Assembly: GCF_014206875.1 (NCBI RefSeq)
Contig: NZ_JACIJO010000001.1
Location: forward strand, 124,001 to 188,000
Direction: 5' to 3'
DNA length: 64,000 nucleotides
Origin: Algoriphagus iocasae
Lineage (GTDB): Bacteria > Bacteroidota > Bacteroidia > Cytophagales > Cyclobacteriaceae
A program made the translations under genes and the position numbers. This document shows, piece by piece, positions 10,401-19,327 of this stretch. Position 1 is the stretch's first letter, and every line of letters starts with the position of its first letter. A model generated the notes under the pieces. It had not been told where the DNA came from. It ran no database searches and saw only the letters and a program-made list of their open reading frames with translations.

Positions 10401-12771
10401 TTCCCTCAATCAAATGAACGCTGGTTTCCAGTTCGAATACCTCGCTGGCAAACCGGCTGTAATACGACATGGGGATCCATCGTTCCCCGAGGTTAAAATC
10501 CAGCAGTTCAAATGGGATGGGATCAGGCAAAACACCTTCCAGAGCACGGATCGACTTTGTTATTTCCTTCGCAAAGGGGTGGTTGTCAGGTAAGGCTCTC
10601 AAATCTTCCAGTTTGGACAGGACATCTCCTGATAAGAACCGGTCTTTGGTTTCCCACTGGTCATTTACAGCATTGAAATAGATATATCCATCCAGCTGCT
10701 CCATGAGCAGGTCCTTTGGCATGCCCGAAATTTTTTCCATGTATTTCAGGTCCACGCGGCCCAGGTTGTTTAAGGAAACAGCCAGCGCCTCGAAGTGGTC
10801 TTCGGGTTTAGGTTCTTCCTGTATACGTTCTCGTTGCGGGGTCACCAGGTCAGAAGCTTCAAAACCTTTTTCCGATCTTCTTTCCAATGAGGAGAGAACC
10901 GTCAGGGCGTGACTGTCTATAGCAAGGTGTTTTTTGTTCTGAGGATCATTGAGCCTTCCGTAAGCCTCAAAAAAGGATAGGTACTGATCCGTTAAAAGCT
11001 CCTTTTGGGTCTTGGACCCTTCCATTTGAAGCAAGGTGTCCCTGAGCTGGATATAGGATTTATAGAAACGGAGCCCCTGGGTAACGTGAATTTTGTTGAA
11101 ATGCACAGGCTTTCCATGATCATCCGGTTTTAACACGCCCACCTCATTACGGAAAATATACAGCGCGTCCGGTTTCAGATAGCCCGGAACAGACTCCGGT
11201 TGTAGGGTTTCACCTGCCTTTAAGAGATCTTCAAAGGTGTCTCTGGCATCCAGTCTAAAACGGACCCCTAGCTTTTCTCCCTGTTCCAGGATCGATTTCA
11301 CCTCCCTGCCCAGCAATGCTGCATCCATCCAGTTGATACTGGTTTCTATTTCTTTGACATTGGATACGGCTTTGTATAGAAATGCTTTTCCTGACTTTGT
11401 CCTGGCAGAGATCACCACCGCATGGTCGTGACCGGGAAAAGCCCCGCTTTGGATCACGGCATTTATCCGTGCTGATTCGGTCCGGATCAACTTCCTGTCC
11501 GGATCCGTGATGTATCGTAACGCCTGGTTTATTTCCCCCGCACTTCCCCCAAACAAACCCAGTTGAAATCCTTGCTCCTGTGTGGCTTCCTTTGGCGGGT
11601 CCAGCAGGGTCAAGGCAGGATGTAGTGAAGACAGGTTTTTTTCTAAATCCCGCTTCAATCGATCCAGCAGGGGATTTTCAAGTGCTGCCATATCTCCCTC
11701 CATCCGGTTTACCTCATGGGCCTTGCCATACTGATTGGTGCCGGCAGACCTTGTATCCCCCAGCCATAATTCAGGGGACGCTGCCAGGAAACGGTTGACC
11801 GGGTAGTCACCAAATGTATTGTGGCGCGTTACCGTTTCTAACAGCGCCTTTTCAGAAAGGCTGATCTCTTTTTTATGGTTGTTTTTCTGAAGGAGGATCA
11901 AATGTGTGGGTGCCTCCGTGTTCGCGGTTTCCTTCATCAGGTTATCAGGCATTACCGTTATGCTCAGCAGGTCGGAGTGTTCCAGAAGAAACTCCCGGAC
12001 CGGTTTATTAGATGGCGCATCAAATACCGCGCGTGTGGCAACCAGGGCCAATACACCCCGATCCTTTAGCTTTTCCAGTGATTTTACCATGAAGTAATTA
12101 TGGATTTTTGATAGGTACCTGGCGTCTACAGCGGGATCATGTATGTTGTAATTACCAAAGGGAATATTGCCGGCCACCAGGTCGAATTTTTCGCTTTCTG
12201 ATTCGGAAGTCTCTTCAAGGCCTCTTATTTGAACTGTGAAATCTTCCAGTCCCTGGTAGGAGGCGACTGCCTGAAGTACCAGGCCTGTGAGATAGTCCTT
12301 TTCCACGGCCACCACCTTTTGAGCTGTGGGAACATGGGCTTTCAGGTCCATTAAGAATACCCCGGAGCCGGCACTCGGCTCATAAATGTTTTCGGGCTTG
12401 AAACCTGACTCTTCCAGAGCCCGGTAAATCGTGTGCGGGATCACTTCCGGGGTAAAAAAGGCGGATAGCGTACTTTGCTTGACTGAATGGACCGCTTTCG
12501 TATAATCTGCAGGGTCCAGCCGGGAATTCAGGAGCGCATGGAGCCTGTTTATTTCTTCGAATAGGGCAAAATCACTTTTGGATGCCCCCATTTTAGCCCA
12601 TTCTTCCCGGGAAAGACCCAGGTAAAGAATGGCCTTGATCCCACCAAAGCCCGCATATTGCCTTACCAGGTCATAACCGTAGGTATTCAAAGACGAACCT
12701 TCCCTGAAATCCAAAGCCACTGTTATGGCATCGATATTCCGCTGAATGATTTGTTTTGGATTAAAGCCCAT
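7399..12771 (-). CDS. Giant N6-adenine DNA methylase / SNF2-type helicase fusion
   Basis: A 1790-residue protein. Near the N-terminus (residues about 20-30) it has the QYAGFGGIK signature of plasmid and phage methylase-helicase fusions. SAM-binding motif [10 protein letters not shown] is at about 129 and the catalytic-type motif NIPFG (an NPPF variant) at about 202. The helicase part has Walker A GLGKT at about 944, a DESH box at about 1109, LSGTPISNS soon after, and motif [11 protein letters not shown] at about 1444. A long coiled C-terminal region follows. The plan resembles DarB-type antirestriction proteins of phage P1. Methylation plus protection of incoming DNA during transfer is the likely role, by inference. 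It overlaps both neighbouring genes slightly and so belongs to the tra operon. Confidence 0.9.
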   Translation of the reverse strand: MGFNPKQIIQRNIDAITVALDFREGSSLNTYGYDLVRQYAGFGGIKAILYLGLSREEWAKMGASKSDFALFEEINRLHALLNSRLDPADYTKAVHSVKQSTLSAFFTPEVIPHTIYRALEESGFKPENIYEPSAGSGVFLMDLKAHVPTAQKVVAVEKDYLTGLVLQAVASYQGLEDFTVQIRGLEETSESESEKFDLVAGNIPFGNYNIHDPAVDARYLSKIHNYFMVKSLEKLKDRGVLALVATRAVFDAPSNKPVREFLLEHSDLLSITVMPDNLMKETANTEAPTHLILLQKNNHKKEISLSEKALLETVTRHNTFGDYPVNRFLAASPELWLGDTRSAGTNQYGKAHEVNRMEGDMAALENPLLDRLKRDLEKNLSSLHPALTLLDPPKEATQEQGFQLGLFGGSAGEINQALRYITDPDRKLIRTESARINAVIQSGAFPGHDHAVVISARTKSGKAFLYKAVSNVKEIETSINWMDAALLGREVKSILEQGEKLGVRFRLDARDTFEDLLKAGETLQPESVPGYLKPDALYIFRNEVGVLKPDDHGKPVHFNKIHVTQGLRFYKSYIQLRDTLLQMEGSKTQKELLTDQYLSFFEAYGRLNDPQNKKHLAIDSHALTVLSSLERRSEKGFEASDLVTPQRERIQEEPKPEDHFEALAVSLNNLGRVDLKYMEKISGMPKDLLMEQLDGYIYFNAVNDQWETKDRFLSGDVLSKLEDLRALPDNHPFAKEITKSIRALEGVLPDPIPFELLDFNLGERWIPMSYYSRFASEVFELETSVHLIEGMDVFKVNTTGSNAKIQNQYAVSPKHGRTTYGDKILEHALENTTPFFTYEVESHGKTIRIADNAAIQQAHEKIEEIREEFTGWLNRLPLKDKQHLEKEYNHIYNSKVLREYDGSHLSFPGLDVKALGIKGLYSSQKSAVWRIIQERGALIDHEVGLGKTLTMVVASHEMKRLGLVRKPAILALKSNVQQIARTYQLAYPQARILFPNMKDFTPSNRFRLFREMTFNDWDCIIMTHDQFRKIPNSPEIQKQIFQEELSHVEKDLETVRELGGRISKAMVKGLEIRKNNLINTLAQIKQQMDHQKDENLDFESIGIDHLFVDESHAFKNLTFTTRHKNVAGLGNTKGSQKALNMLFAVRSLQDRFRSDLNVTFLSGTPISNSLTEMYLIFKYLRPNELKRLKLENFDAWAAVFAKKSVDFEFSVTNEIIAKERFRHFIKVPELAMLYNEITDYKTADHIQLDKPRLEEKLVHISPSKVQQDFIKRLMEFAKSGDATLIGRPPLSESEDKGRMLIATNYAKQMATDMRLIDPQLYEDHPGNKIHTCASKVSEMYRKSTPFKGTQLVFSDIGTPKSNQWNIYTALKEVLVQKHGIPAHEITFIHNWTDRRRPELFDKMQDGEIRILLGSTTKAGTGLNVQSRMVALHHIDIPWKPSELEQRNGRGARQGNWLAKEQFDNRIISFIYATEQSLDNYKFNLLKNKQTFISQIKNASMSTRTIDEGAMDENSGMNFAEYIAILSGDTTLLERSKLDKKVAVLASSKRLFQSEQLRIQRKLGMVEKNLQSNSGIIDILKKDAVLLKESERHENGKKVNQTVLTGYKGSPDAEMGRFILELHKAFNPAPSGESKSIGKLYGFDLFIEQKTTAWAVEKRLQYETSNHFYALSPHGKIRYSISNGIPNPDPEFAARHFMSALSRIPKLLEKHQKKGQELLKEKKQLSGLALRSFPKEKLLEELRKSIRKLDQQINNKLQKTQSLREAVQPPEKEAAQQASPSLSTYISGKAI

Positions 12772-13198
12772 CAGCCCCCTTCTCCAAATATGCAGCGATC
12801 AGGCCGGTCAGGGCATTATAGAGCGGACTTCCGGCCTCGGGGTTAAAATCAAGTTCCTCAAAAGCATCCTTTACATAAGGCAGGATATTGAGTATTTCTT
12901 CCTTTAAAATGCCCAGGCTTCGCAAGGCTTCCGCTGTATCAGGAAACTGCTCTTCCAGAATTTCAGAAACCATCAGAAAGCGGGACGGTCCCCATTGCTC
13001 CCGCAGCCAATGGAGTCTATACCCTACGCGCTCATAAGCAGGCAATTGCCCGATAAAGGCTCCCTGTTCCGTCTCAAACCGTGTGAACAGCTTCTGTATC
13101 ACAGCCTTCATCTCCGATTCCTTAAGATCTGAAATCCGGTCCGGATATTCTTCGTGAAGAAGTTGGGCTATTTCTGATGTTCTCTCTTTTTCCTTCAT
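12761..13198 (-). CDS. Unknown 145-residue acidic protein in the tra operon
   Basis: A soluble, mostly helical protein without signal peptide or membrane segment. I do not recognise the family. Visible features are a charged N-terminus ([20 protein letters not shown]), a basic and aromatic middle ([20 protein letters not shown], about residues 53-72) and an acidic C-terminal third. The stop overlaps the start of the methylase-helicase gene by 11 bases, implying coupled translation. It may be a partner or chaperone of that enzyme, but nothing in the sequence shows this directly. Confidence 0.6.
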   Translation of the reverse strand: MKEKERTSEIAQLLHEEYPDRISDLKESEMKAVIQKLFTRFETEQGAFIGQLPAYERVGYRLHWLREQWGPSRFLMVSEILEEQFPDTAEALRSLGILKEEILNILPYVKDAFEELDFNPEAGSPLYNALTGLIAAYLEKGADGL

Positions 13199-13204
13199 GA
13201 TGAC

Positions 13205-13648
13205 TTATCGTTTGATCGATTTGGCAGGATTCATACGGTGGTTATTTAGAACCAAATCCGGCAGCCCTGACTCTTCCACAGGGGTAACCCTGGCTTTGAT
13301 TTGCTTTTGGTAAGGATGCATGCTGAGGAAATAGGCATCGCTAAGCCCGAGTTTTCTGGCCATGCCCACCGGGTCCAGCTGCATTTCATCCGGGATTTCC
13401 ACCAGGACCACATGTTCAGGAATGTCTGTTAACTCCTGTGAGGCATGGAACACCGACTTTAACTCCCTGTTGTAGAAGAACTGGTAATGACGATGGTCTT
13501 CGGTGGGGACCATCTGATCCAGTGGCAGCCTTTTCCAGGGGGTATCCACATGGCGAAGCTCTGCAAGCCTGACATCTATGAGAAACCGGTCTCCGGCAAT
13601 ATCCACTTCAGGGAGGTGTCCCTTTTTCCTTTCTTCAAACCCATCCAT
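13205..13648 (-). CDS. Unknown 147-residue soluble protein between traE and the methylase
   Basis: The frame is open further upstream to 13789, but the upstream part reads into traE, so I place the start at the ATG at 13648 (MDGFEERKKGHLPEVDIAG), 11 bases after the traE stop. The product is soluble, with alternating strand and helix character and no recognised motif. It may be a regulatory or DNA-modification accessory protein; this is a guess from its position before the 145-residue gene and the methylase-helicase. Confidence 0.6.
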   Translation of the reverse strand: MDGFEERKKGHLPEVDIAGDRFLIDVRLAELRHVDTPWKRLPLDQMVPTEDHRHYQFFYNRELKSVFHASQELTDIPEHVVLVEIPDEMQLDPVGMARKLGLSDAYFLSMHPYQKQIKARVTPVEESGLPDLVLNNHRMNPAKSIKR

Positions 13649-13658
13649 ACCAGTGGTA

Positions 13659-13961
13659 TTACAGTCCGAAGAAACTTTGAAGAACCGTGGCCACCACCAC
13701 CAGGAAAACACAGGATCCGAACCAGGCGGCAGCCACCTTACCGGTATCGGGCTCCCCGTTATTCCATTTGTTAAACACCTTGACCGCACCGATCAGGCCT
13801 ACGATGGCACCGATAGCATACATCAGGTTGGTCCCGGACTGGAAATATCCCTTGACTTTCTGGGTGGCTTCATTGATCCCTGCGTTGCCATCCTGGGCAT
13901 TGGCGGCAATGACCATTAGAAACAGGTAGGCTGTAAAGAGCCATTTTGTGATTCTTTTCAT
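13659..13961 (-). CDS. traE: Conjugative transposon protein TraE (DUF4134, VirB2/pilin-like)
   Basis: A 100-residue protein with a signal peptide ending AANAQD (about residue 23) and two membrane helices (about 45-60 and 80-97), the second ending VVATVLQSFFGL. The segment GNAGINEATQKVKGYFQSG is typical of DUF4134. It is the first core transfer gene of the cluster and likely the small, abundant, pilin-like subunit. The spacing to the next gene is 10 bases. Family assignment is firm; the pilin role is by analogy with small two-helix VirB2 proteins. Confidence 0.9.
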   Translation of the reverse strand: MKRITKWLFTAYLFLMVIAANAQDGNAGINEATQKVKGYFQSGTNLMYAIGAIVGLIGAVKVFNKWNNGEPDTGKVAAAWFGSCVFLVVVATVLQSFFGL

Positions 13962-13997
13962 AGTGGTTTTAGATTTGAAAGTGAATAGTAGATGCTG

Positions 13998-14408
13998 TTA
14001 TAAACCAGCCAGGAATTCCTGAAGGCCTGTTTCATTCATATCCCATGGCTTGTCCTGGGTGAGGGTAACCAAATGGGCCGCCAGTGTCCGGTGGAAGATA
14101 GGGACGGATTTGCCCCGGAAGTGCTCCAGGCGGTGCCTGACATTTTCCAGGAAATCCTCTTTGCTCTCTGATTGGGGCAGGATCTCCACCTCTACGTCTC
14201 GAATGACATTCTGAAGTTCTTCAAACAACTCAAAGTACTCCTCATCGGAAAGCTCAATGGTGACCCGGTCTGGTTTAGGGTTTCCGCGATGCCGCAGGTA
14301 CTTGATAAGGTCCCCGCGGAAATAGCGAACCACTATATAGCCATAGTACAACAGCGAGAGTCCTGCAACACAAAGGAGGAAGTTCCCCCAGGAGATATTT
14401 TCCAGCAT
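13998..14408 (-). CDS. Small membrane-anchored protein upstream of traE
   Basis: The frame is open from 14462, but the ATG at 14408 (MLENISWGNFLLCVAGLSLL) gives a normal N-terminus. The 136-residue product has one membrane segment at about residues 9-28, then a soluble acidic domain rich in Glu (SDEEYFELFEELQNVIRDVE). It lies between rteC and traE, where traD-like genes stand in CTnDOT, but I cannot assign it to that family. A role in transfer is suggested only by location. Confidence 0.6.
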   Translation of the reverse strand: MLENISWGNFLLCVAGLSLLYYGYIVVRYFRGDLIKYLRHRGNPKPDRVTIELSDEEYFELFEELQNVIRDVEVEILPQSESKEDFLENVRHRLEHFRGKSVPIFHRTLAAHLVTLTQDKPWDMNETGLQEFLAGL

Positions 14409-14498
14409 AATCTTTTGATTTTGATGGGACAAACCTGGTGTATTCCGCAGACAAATGATCACACTGCGACCCGAAGGTGGAAAAGAAAAACCGCGGAT

Positions 14499-15332
14499 TC
14501 AGGAGTCTCCTTTTCCGTCAAAATCGGTATTGTCCATCCATTTTTCCAGCTTGTCGCGCAGGCGGTCCAGGAAGGTGGTACGGCTGTTTTTGCGAATGCG
14601 GATTTCCTGGAAGGTGCGGTAAAACTGCGATAAGTCCTGGTGGAATACCCTTTCGAGGTGATTGGCAATATCCCGGATGGTGACATTGCCATGATTGACT
14701 GCCCCTGCTGCTTTCAGGGCATAGGCCAGTTCCACCAGTGCTGCTTTGGGGGCGGTCCAGCGCACGTTCCGGTCCGTTTCCTGCGGTGGGTTTTCAATCT
14801 TTTTGATCTCACGGTCCAGGAACCTGCGAAGCATATCGTAAGCCTTAAAGCGGGCCAGTACTTTCCCGGCAGGGGTGGCATCTACATCCCCTGAAGAAGG
14901 GATCTGGCATATAAAGTAGGGCACAGAGGCTTTCGATGTGGTGAAGAGCAGGGCATCCATGTCCTTTCTGCCCAGCCTGAAATAATCCCGCAAGAGCTGG
15001 TGCCTCTGAATATACAGGCGGATAGGGGCGTATTGTGTTTGTAAATGGTGGAGCGAATCCTTTGTCCCCAGGGGCATGGTAGAAAGAATAAAATACACTT
15101 CCCCATAATAGATCAGCTCCGCTTCAAACCTCGGTCTGATCTCTTTATAAAAGTGAATTTCTTCTGCTTCATCCTTCCATTCCTGTTTGCTTTTGACCTC
15201 CCTGAAATAACGGTCAATAATCAGGAAGGACTGTTCGGCAACCTGCAACTGATCCTGAAGATCAACAGTTGCCGTATGGATCTCTGATTTCATTTCCCGG
15301 AACATATTGTTCCAGTGTTCTGCTTGTTTCAT
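14499..15332 (-). CDS. rteC: RteC-family regulator
   Basis: The start is placed at the ATG at 15332 (MKQAEHWNNMFREMK); the frame is open 19 codons further but without a good start. The 277-residue protein carries family landmarks: FYKEIRPRFEAELIYYGEVY in the first half, then WTAPKAALVELAYALKAAG, and the C-terminal block YRTFQEIRIRKNSRTTFLDR (about residues 235-255). In CTnDOT, RteC activates excision genes after tetracycline-triggered RteA/RteB signalling. No rteA/rteB or tetQ is seen here, so the trigger is unknown. It lies just upstream of the transfer operon on the same strand. Confidence 0.85.
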   Translation of the reverse strand: MKQAEHWNNMFREMKSEIHTATVDLQDQLQVAEQSFLIIDRYFREVKSKQEWKDEAEEIHFYKEIRPRFEAELIYYGEVYFILSTMPLGTKDSLHHLQTQYAPIRLYIQRHQLLRDYFRLGRKDMDALLFTTSKASVPYFICQIPSSGDVDATPAGKVLARFKAYDMLRRFLDREIKKIENPPQETDRNVRWTAPKAALVELAYALKAAGAVNHGNVTIRDIANHLERVFHQDLSQFYRTFQEIRIRKNSRTTFLDRLRDKLEKWMDNTDFDGKGDS

Positions 15333-15536
15333 GACTTGACAATTTATGATGGGCACATAACAGCCTGTTATAAAATTGTCCGCGGACACGTTGAGTTACC
15401 GGCCAGGTGTCTTTAAGATGTTCAAAACAAATGTAGCAAACTCATAAGGGCCTGCGCCCCGAAAGTCGCCACCGGAACACATGAAATAGTGAAAAATGTG
15501 CCTGAATTATAGTGTTCCCCGTATGTAACCACAAAG

Positions 15537-15573
15537 AAAAAAGCCGCTTTACCCTACACGGAAGCGGCTTTTG
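15537..15573. terminator. Bidirectional hairpin terminator
   Basis: Perfect 11-bp arms (AAAAGCCGCTT / AAGCGGCTTTT) enclose a 12-base loop, with A/T runs on both sides. It lies after the stop of the 123-residue gene (minus strand) and before rteC. The rest of 15,333-15,639 holds no gene that I can see; it should contain the rteC promoter, and a TAnnTTTG-like box (minus strand, 15,428-15,435) is present without a clear -33 element. Confidence 0.8.
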
Positions 15574-15639
15574 TTCCCTTTTTGAATCTTTTTCTTAAAA
15601 TGTAGTGTCCCGGAACGGCAGGTTCCAGGCATTTTACCA

Positions 15640-16011
15640 TCAGGTATCCTCAAAGCTGATCACAGCACTTTCTGAGATAACAGGAGGTCCTGAAGGGATG
15701 TGCGTGGTGCTGCCCCCACTTTCGATATCTGTCTGTTTAGTACGGTAGGTTTGTGGGGTGAAGTTGAAAATAAGTTCAATGGGACCCCGCGCCACAGCAA
15801 CAGCAGCCAGTTTTGCTGACCAGATGGTCATCACTCTGGGGTCTATCTCATCCAGGTAATCCATCTGCCCGTCCGTAAAATCAAATTTGGATTCCAGCCA
15901 ATCCCTGAATCCGGCCACCATGGCTTTCCCTTCTGTGATCAAATCCTCATCCGGGAGGCCGTAGAGTTCATTTTTCAGGTTTGTAACACCTGATTCATTG
16001 AAAGTATTCAT
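15640..16011 (-). CDS. Unknown 123-residue protein
   Basis: A soluble protein of no family I recognise. It begins MNTFNESGVTNLKNELYGLP and has an amphipathic helical half (GKAMVAGFRDWLESKFDFT), then a hydrophobic central strand region (AAVAVARGPIELIFNF). The C-terminal tail of about 35 residues is polar, Ser/Thr/Pro-rich and probably flexible. There is no signal peptide. It stands alone between a terminator and the divergent LytTR regulator, so it is probably monocistronic. It could be a secreted or scaffold-like peptide of the element, but no evidence decides this. Confidence 0.55.
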   Translation of the reverse strand: MNTFNESGVTNLKNELYGLPDEDLITEGKAMVAGFRDWLESKFDFTDGQMDYLDEIDPRVMTIWSAKLAAVAVARGPIELIFNFTPQTYRTKQTDIESGGSTTHIPSGPPVISESAVISFEDT

Positions 16012-16160
16012 GATAACAAAGATTTAGTTCATAGAAGTGATATACAATTACCAAACCGTTTTGTATCTTAACTTCCTTAAATCATACCTGTAAACCGCTG
16101 AGGACATGTTGATTTTTTGTACGTCATAACCGTCCGGGCAAGCGTAAACGACATCATCTT

Positions 16161-16967
16161 TTGGTTAAACAAACCGCTGCAATATCTTATAATGACAGGA
16201 TTTTCAGAGTCCTGATGAGCCTTTTGACAGCCCTTTTTATGTCCCTTTATGGCAGCAGCCTGGGCTTTTGGGAACACTTTGTTTTAAAGGCCTTCTATAT
16301 GGAGCTGTTGTCCTCCCTTATCATTGCCACTTTCATTATCGAACTGGTGCATGCGGTGACTAAAAGGCTGGACCGTTACTATGACTGGCAGGAAAGACCC
16401 CTGAAAAGGGCAGGGCTTCAACTCCTGCTGGGTGTGGTGTTGCCCGGGATAGTGGATTTTGGGCTTGCGGCTGTTTACTTTCAATTTTTCGGGCTCAACA
16501 TCATCCGTGATACCACTTATGCCATCTATGCTTTTCCCCTGGTGGTGGCACTGATCTTTATGTTCAACCTCTATTACCTGTGTTTGTATCTTTTCTTAAA
16601 AATGAAAAGTGCCGATGGCGGAAACAGGAAAAAGGAAACGATCCTGGTCCAGCAGGGGGCAAGATTCATTCCGCTGGCCATATCCGAAATACATTATATC
16701 TATCATCAGAAAAGGATGAACTACCTGGTGACGGGCACCAATAAGACCTATTTTCTCAATGAAACCCTGGATGAAATGGAATCCCTGTTACCCCCAAGGG
16801 ATTTTTTCCGGGTCAACCGCAGGATGATTATCCGTCATGTGGCCTGTACCCACTTCCAGTCCCACGAACATGGGAAGCTCTTATTGCAGTTAGAACCTCC
16901 ATATTCCGAAAGTGTCACCGTCAGCCAGACACGGGCCAAGGCCTTCAGGAAATGGATTTACCGCTGA
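16161..16967 (+). CDS. Membrane-anchored LytTR transcription regulator
   Basis: The protein has four predicted membrane segments in its first half (about residues 15-35, 42-63, 83-107 and 118-145) and a C-terminal LytTR DNA-binding domain. The latter is recognised by FIPLAISEIHYIYHQKRMNY and by FFRVNRRMIIRHVA near residues 210-230. Such one-component membrane LytTR proteins are common in Bacteroidetes. The frame opens with a TTG at 16161; the first ATG is 18 codons later, inside the first membrane segment, so the TTG or another non-ATG start is likely. The gene is divergent from the 123-residue gene and convergent with the MocR-like gene (gap of one base). Confidence 0.8.
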   Translation: MVKQTAAISYNDRIFRVLMSLLTALFMSLYGSSLGFWEHFVLKAFYMELLSSLIIATFIIELVHAVTKRLDRYYDWQERPLKRAGLQLLLGVVLPGIVDFGLAAVYFQFFGLNIIRDTTYAIYAFPLVVALIFMFNLYYLCLYLFLKMKSADGGNRKKETILVQQGARFIPLAISEIHYIYHQKRMNYLVTGTNKTYFLNETLDEMESLLPPRDFFRVNRRMIIRHVACTHFQSHEHGKLLLQLEPPYSESVTVSQTRAKAFRKWIYR

Positions 16968-16968
16968 T

Positions 16969-18333
16969 TTACTTCTTATAGCGATGCGCCATTTTAAGGA
17001 TTTGCGTGATAGTCCTTACGGGTAATTTTCCCAACCCGATCCGTAACATATTTTCAGGGGGTGCTCCGTAATAATAGTCTTTGATGTGACGCATAAAAAG
17101 GCCCTTTACTTTTAATTTTTGATCCAGTTTGACGTAGTCAATAGCGTGTGGAAATTCATACCATAAAGATAAGCCGGTGCCGGAGTGGTACAGCTGTTGT
17201 TGCCGGCCACTGCTTTCCACAATACGCCTTAATTTGCTATGGTATTTTTTCTGGCTCCTTAGCACCAGCTTTATAAGGAGTTCTTCACTTAAGAAAGAAT
17301 GCACCGCATGCTCAAAAACCACATTTCTCTCGTGCTGTAACAACTGGGTGAGCCGGTGGATCAGCTCCGGGGGAGCTGCTACGATAGCGGTAAGCTGAAA
17401 TGTGGGGATCAACCTGCTTAAGTAAGATAGCTGCACCGTTCCACTCTCAGGAAAATCAGCGAGAAAAGAGTTCTTTATTCCGCTGAAGGTAAAGTCACTT
17501 TCATAATTTCCCTCAATGACTCTAAAGGAGTATTGTTGCATCAGGCGAAACAAATGGTCCCGCCTTTGTCCGGACATTACAGCTCCGGTGGGATAATGCC
17601 CCAGAGCTTCCAGCCACAATACATCCGGTACTTCTTTTAAAAGGCGCTCTTCCAGTGCATCCGTATCCATTCCCTCCGGGGTAACAGGGATAAAATCCAG
17701 GTGGAACCCACTATTGATAAAAGTCCTGACAATAGAAGGATTGAAAGGCTCCCCGATAACGGCACGCCCGCCATGGGGAAACAGCGCATGTAACACCATC
17801 AAAAGCAGGATGTAATTTCCAAAACCGTAGGTGAACTCGCCCTGGCTGAGGGATAGTCCCCTGGTGCGGTTCAGGTAATTTCCCAGGGATTTTAAAAAAG
17901 GACGAAAACTATCTGTGTGGATCAGTTGGCTGTAATCCCGGTTGACGCTTTTTAAGTAGTGCCTTCGGTACAGCCGTGCCAGTTCCCCTTCCGATTTTAG
18001 TCTGCCCGATGGCAGGTCAGTGGATATATCCTGGTAGAGCAATCCGGTATTCAGGTCGTTTGAATCAGGAGCGCTGATATCCGACACGAAGTACCCTTTG
18101 CGCTCCGCGCTATACAGGTGACCGGAGGCCACCAGACTGTCCAGGGCATGCAAAATGGTCTTTCTCCCCAGGTGAACCATGGCTGATAGCTCACGGCTGG
18201 AGGGAACCTTCAGGCCGGCCGGCAATTTATGGGAGGTGATCTTTTCCCGTATCGCCCCGGCAAGCTGAAGGTATAACGGCTGGGTTCCCGAAAATTCGAG
18301 ATGTACTAAAAAATCCCAGTGAATTAAATGCAT
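16969..18333 (-). CDS. MocR-type GntR regulator with degenerate aminotransferase domain
   Basis: The start is taken at the ATG at 18333 (MHLIHWDFLVHLEFSG); a frame extension of eight codons lies upstream. The N-terminal GntR winged helix (about residues 10-75) includes LPAGLKVPSSRELS and the GRKTILHALDSL helix. The rest is an aspartate-aminotransferase fold, as in MocR/PdxR. The usual DDYDSE segment is EGNYESDF here, and the SK that forms the Schiff base with PLP is SR (YLSRLIPTFQL). Both PLP anchors therefore appear lost, so the domain may bind another ligand or none. It faces mauE divergently, with a CTGGWCCCCCT direct repeat between them. Confidence 0.85.
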   Translation of the reverse strand: MHLIHWDFLVHLEFSGTQPLYLQLAGAIREKITSHKLPAGLKVPSSRELSAMVHLGRKTILHALDSLVASGHLYSAERKGYFVSDISAPDSNDLNTGLLYQDISTDLPSGRLKSEGELARLYRRHYLKSVNRDYSQLIHTDSFRPFLKSLGNYLNRTRGLSLSQGEFTYGFGNYILLLMVLHALFPHGGRAVIGEPFNPSIVRTFINSGFHLDFIPVTPEGMDTDALEERLLKEVPDVLWLEALGHYPTGAVMSGQRRDHLFRLMQQYSFRVIEGNYESDFTFSGIKNSFLADFPESGTVQLSYLSRLIPTFQLTAIVAAPPELIHRLTQLLQHERNVVFEHAVHSFLSEELLIKLVLRSQKKYHSKLRRIVESSGRQQQLYHSGTGLSLWYEFPHAIDYVKLDQKLKVKGLFMRHIKDYYYGAPPENMLRIGLGKLPVRTITQILKMAHRYKK

Positions 18334-18435
18334 TACACTAAAAAGTATTCCCGCCAAACGTCCTTAAGCGGGTGTTTTCAAATCCATGACACTGTAAATA
18401 TAAAATTTAAGCCCGCACTGGTAAAGGAAATCCCG

Positions 18436-18470
18436 CTGGACCCCCTGTAAAACGTTCATCTGGTCCCCCT
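18436..18470. promoter_or_regulatory. Direct repeat, candidate operator of the MocR-like regulator
   Basis: Two copies of CTGGWCCCCCT (18436-18446 with A, 18460-18470 with T) lie in the same orientation, 24 bases apart, in the 185-base gap between the MocR-like gene and mauE. A weaker CTGGT half-site is at 18418. MocR regulators usually bind direct repeats, and CTGGTCC/CTGGACC-like half-sites are familiar for them. Binding is inference. Confidence 0.5.
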
Positions 18471-18518
18471 TAGGTGTGTTTTTTATCGTGAAATTCGTAG
18501 GGTATAAACGCGGCTCCT

Positions 18519-18992
18519 ATGAAAACAATACTCACCCAAATCATTGCTTCCGCTTATATTCTGCTCTGGCTTTTTGCAGGCGTTACCAAACTGGCAGACC
18601 ATGAATCTTTCTATCTGCAGTTGCAGCGGGCGCCATATATATCATGGGCAGCAATGGGTCTAAGCTGGGTATTGCCTCTTGTAATGCTCGGCCTTGCCGT
18701 AATTCTTGCCAATAGAAAAACCCGCTTCATAGGTCTTGGGCTATCAGTGGTATTGCTGGGCCTGATAAGTGTTTATATCGTCATGGTATTGCTCTTTAGT
18801 GATTCGATACCCTGTACGTGCGGAGGATTGCGCAAAAACCTGAACTGGAACGATCATATAAAACTAAACAGTGCTTTTTTGATAGCGGGATTACTGGTGC
18901 TTTGGTACCGGAAACGATCAATAATAAAAACCCATTCAAAAGTCTTGCAAGATGAGGAATCAGGGGAAGCCGAAAACCTGAGCACAGAGTAG
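18519..18992 (+). CDS. MauE/DoxX-like membrane redox protein
   Basis: A 157-residue protein with four membrane helices (about residues 5-22, 43-62, 70-92 and 120-135). The CTCGG motif at about 93-97, followed by LNWNDHIKLNSAFL, is the hallmark of the MauE family in Bacteroidetes. MauE proteins take part in thiol/disulfide handling of periplasmic proteins. The DUF6520 peptide follows after 25 bases and has two cysteines, making a plausible substrate or partner. Transcription is divergent from the MocR-like regulator, which may control it. Confidence 0.8.
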   Translation: MKTILTQIIASAYILLWLFAGVTKLADHESFYLQLQRAPYISWAAMGLSWVLPLVMLGLAVILANRKTRFIGLGLSVVLLGLISVYIVMVLLFSDSIPCTCGGLRKNLNWNDHIKLNSAFLIAGLLVLWYRKRSIIKTHSKVLQDEESGEAENLSTE

Positions 18993-19017
18993 GCATTATT
19001 TTTTAAATGTAAGTATC

Positions 19018-19278
19018 ATGAAAAAGTTGAAAATTTCTATCACAATGGCGGCCTTCGTAGTAGGAGCCATTGGCACGTCTGCCTTTACTGCCATGGAAAT
19101 GAACCAGTCAACAGCTGAATATTATGTTGATGCCAGCGGGAATCCCATAGAATTGGTTTCAGGAGCAAGTGATTGTGATCAATCAGATAGCGATTCATGT
19201 TCCGCCACCTTTAACCTGGATGAGGATAATCAACCTGTAGGGCAAGGTTTTAATATAGTAACCGGAGAACGGTTATAA
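19018..19278 (+). CDS. Small exported peptide, DUF6520 type
   Basis: An 86-residue protein with a signal peptide (MKKLKISITMAAFVVGAIG, cleavage after the SAFTA region) and an acidic mature part. That part contains two cysteines in a Ser/Asp-rich loop (CDQSDSDSC) and ends in NIVTGERL. It resembles DUF6520 peptides, which in Bacteroidetes often follow mauE genes. No function is known for the family. The cysteine pair next to a MauE-like protein suggests a disulfide-bonded exported peptide; this is inference. A strong terminator follows. Confidence 0.65.
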   Translation: MKKLKISITMAAFVVGAIGTSAFTAMEMNQSTAEYYVDASGNPIELVSGASDCDQSDSDSCSATFNLDEDNQPVGQGFNIVTGERL

Positions 19279-19288
19279 ATGGATGTAG

Positions 19289-19326
19289 CCAGGCCGGCTA
19301 TCTTTTTTAGCCGGCCTGGTTTTCTT
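19289..19326. terminator. Bidirectional terminator between the DUF6520 gene and susD
   Basis: Perfect 11-bp arms CCAGGCCGGCT / AGCCGGCCTGG around a 9-base loop, followed by TTTTCTTATT. It lies in the 49-base gap between two convergent genes and can serve both. Confidence 0.85.
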
Positions 19327-19327
19327 A

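Noticed and set aside
15428..15435. rteC promoter at a TAnnTTTG-like box
   Set aside because: No TTTG is found at the right distance; not listed as a separate feature.
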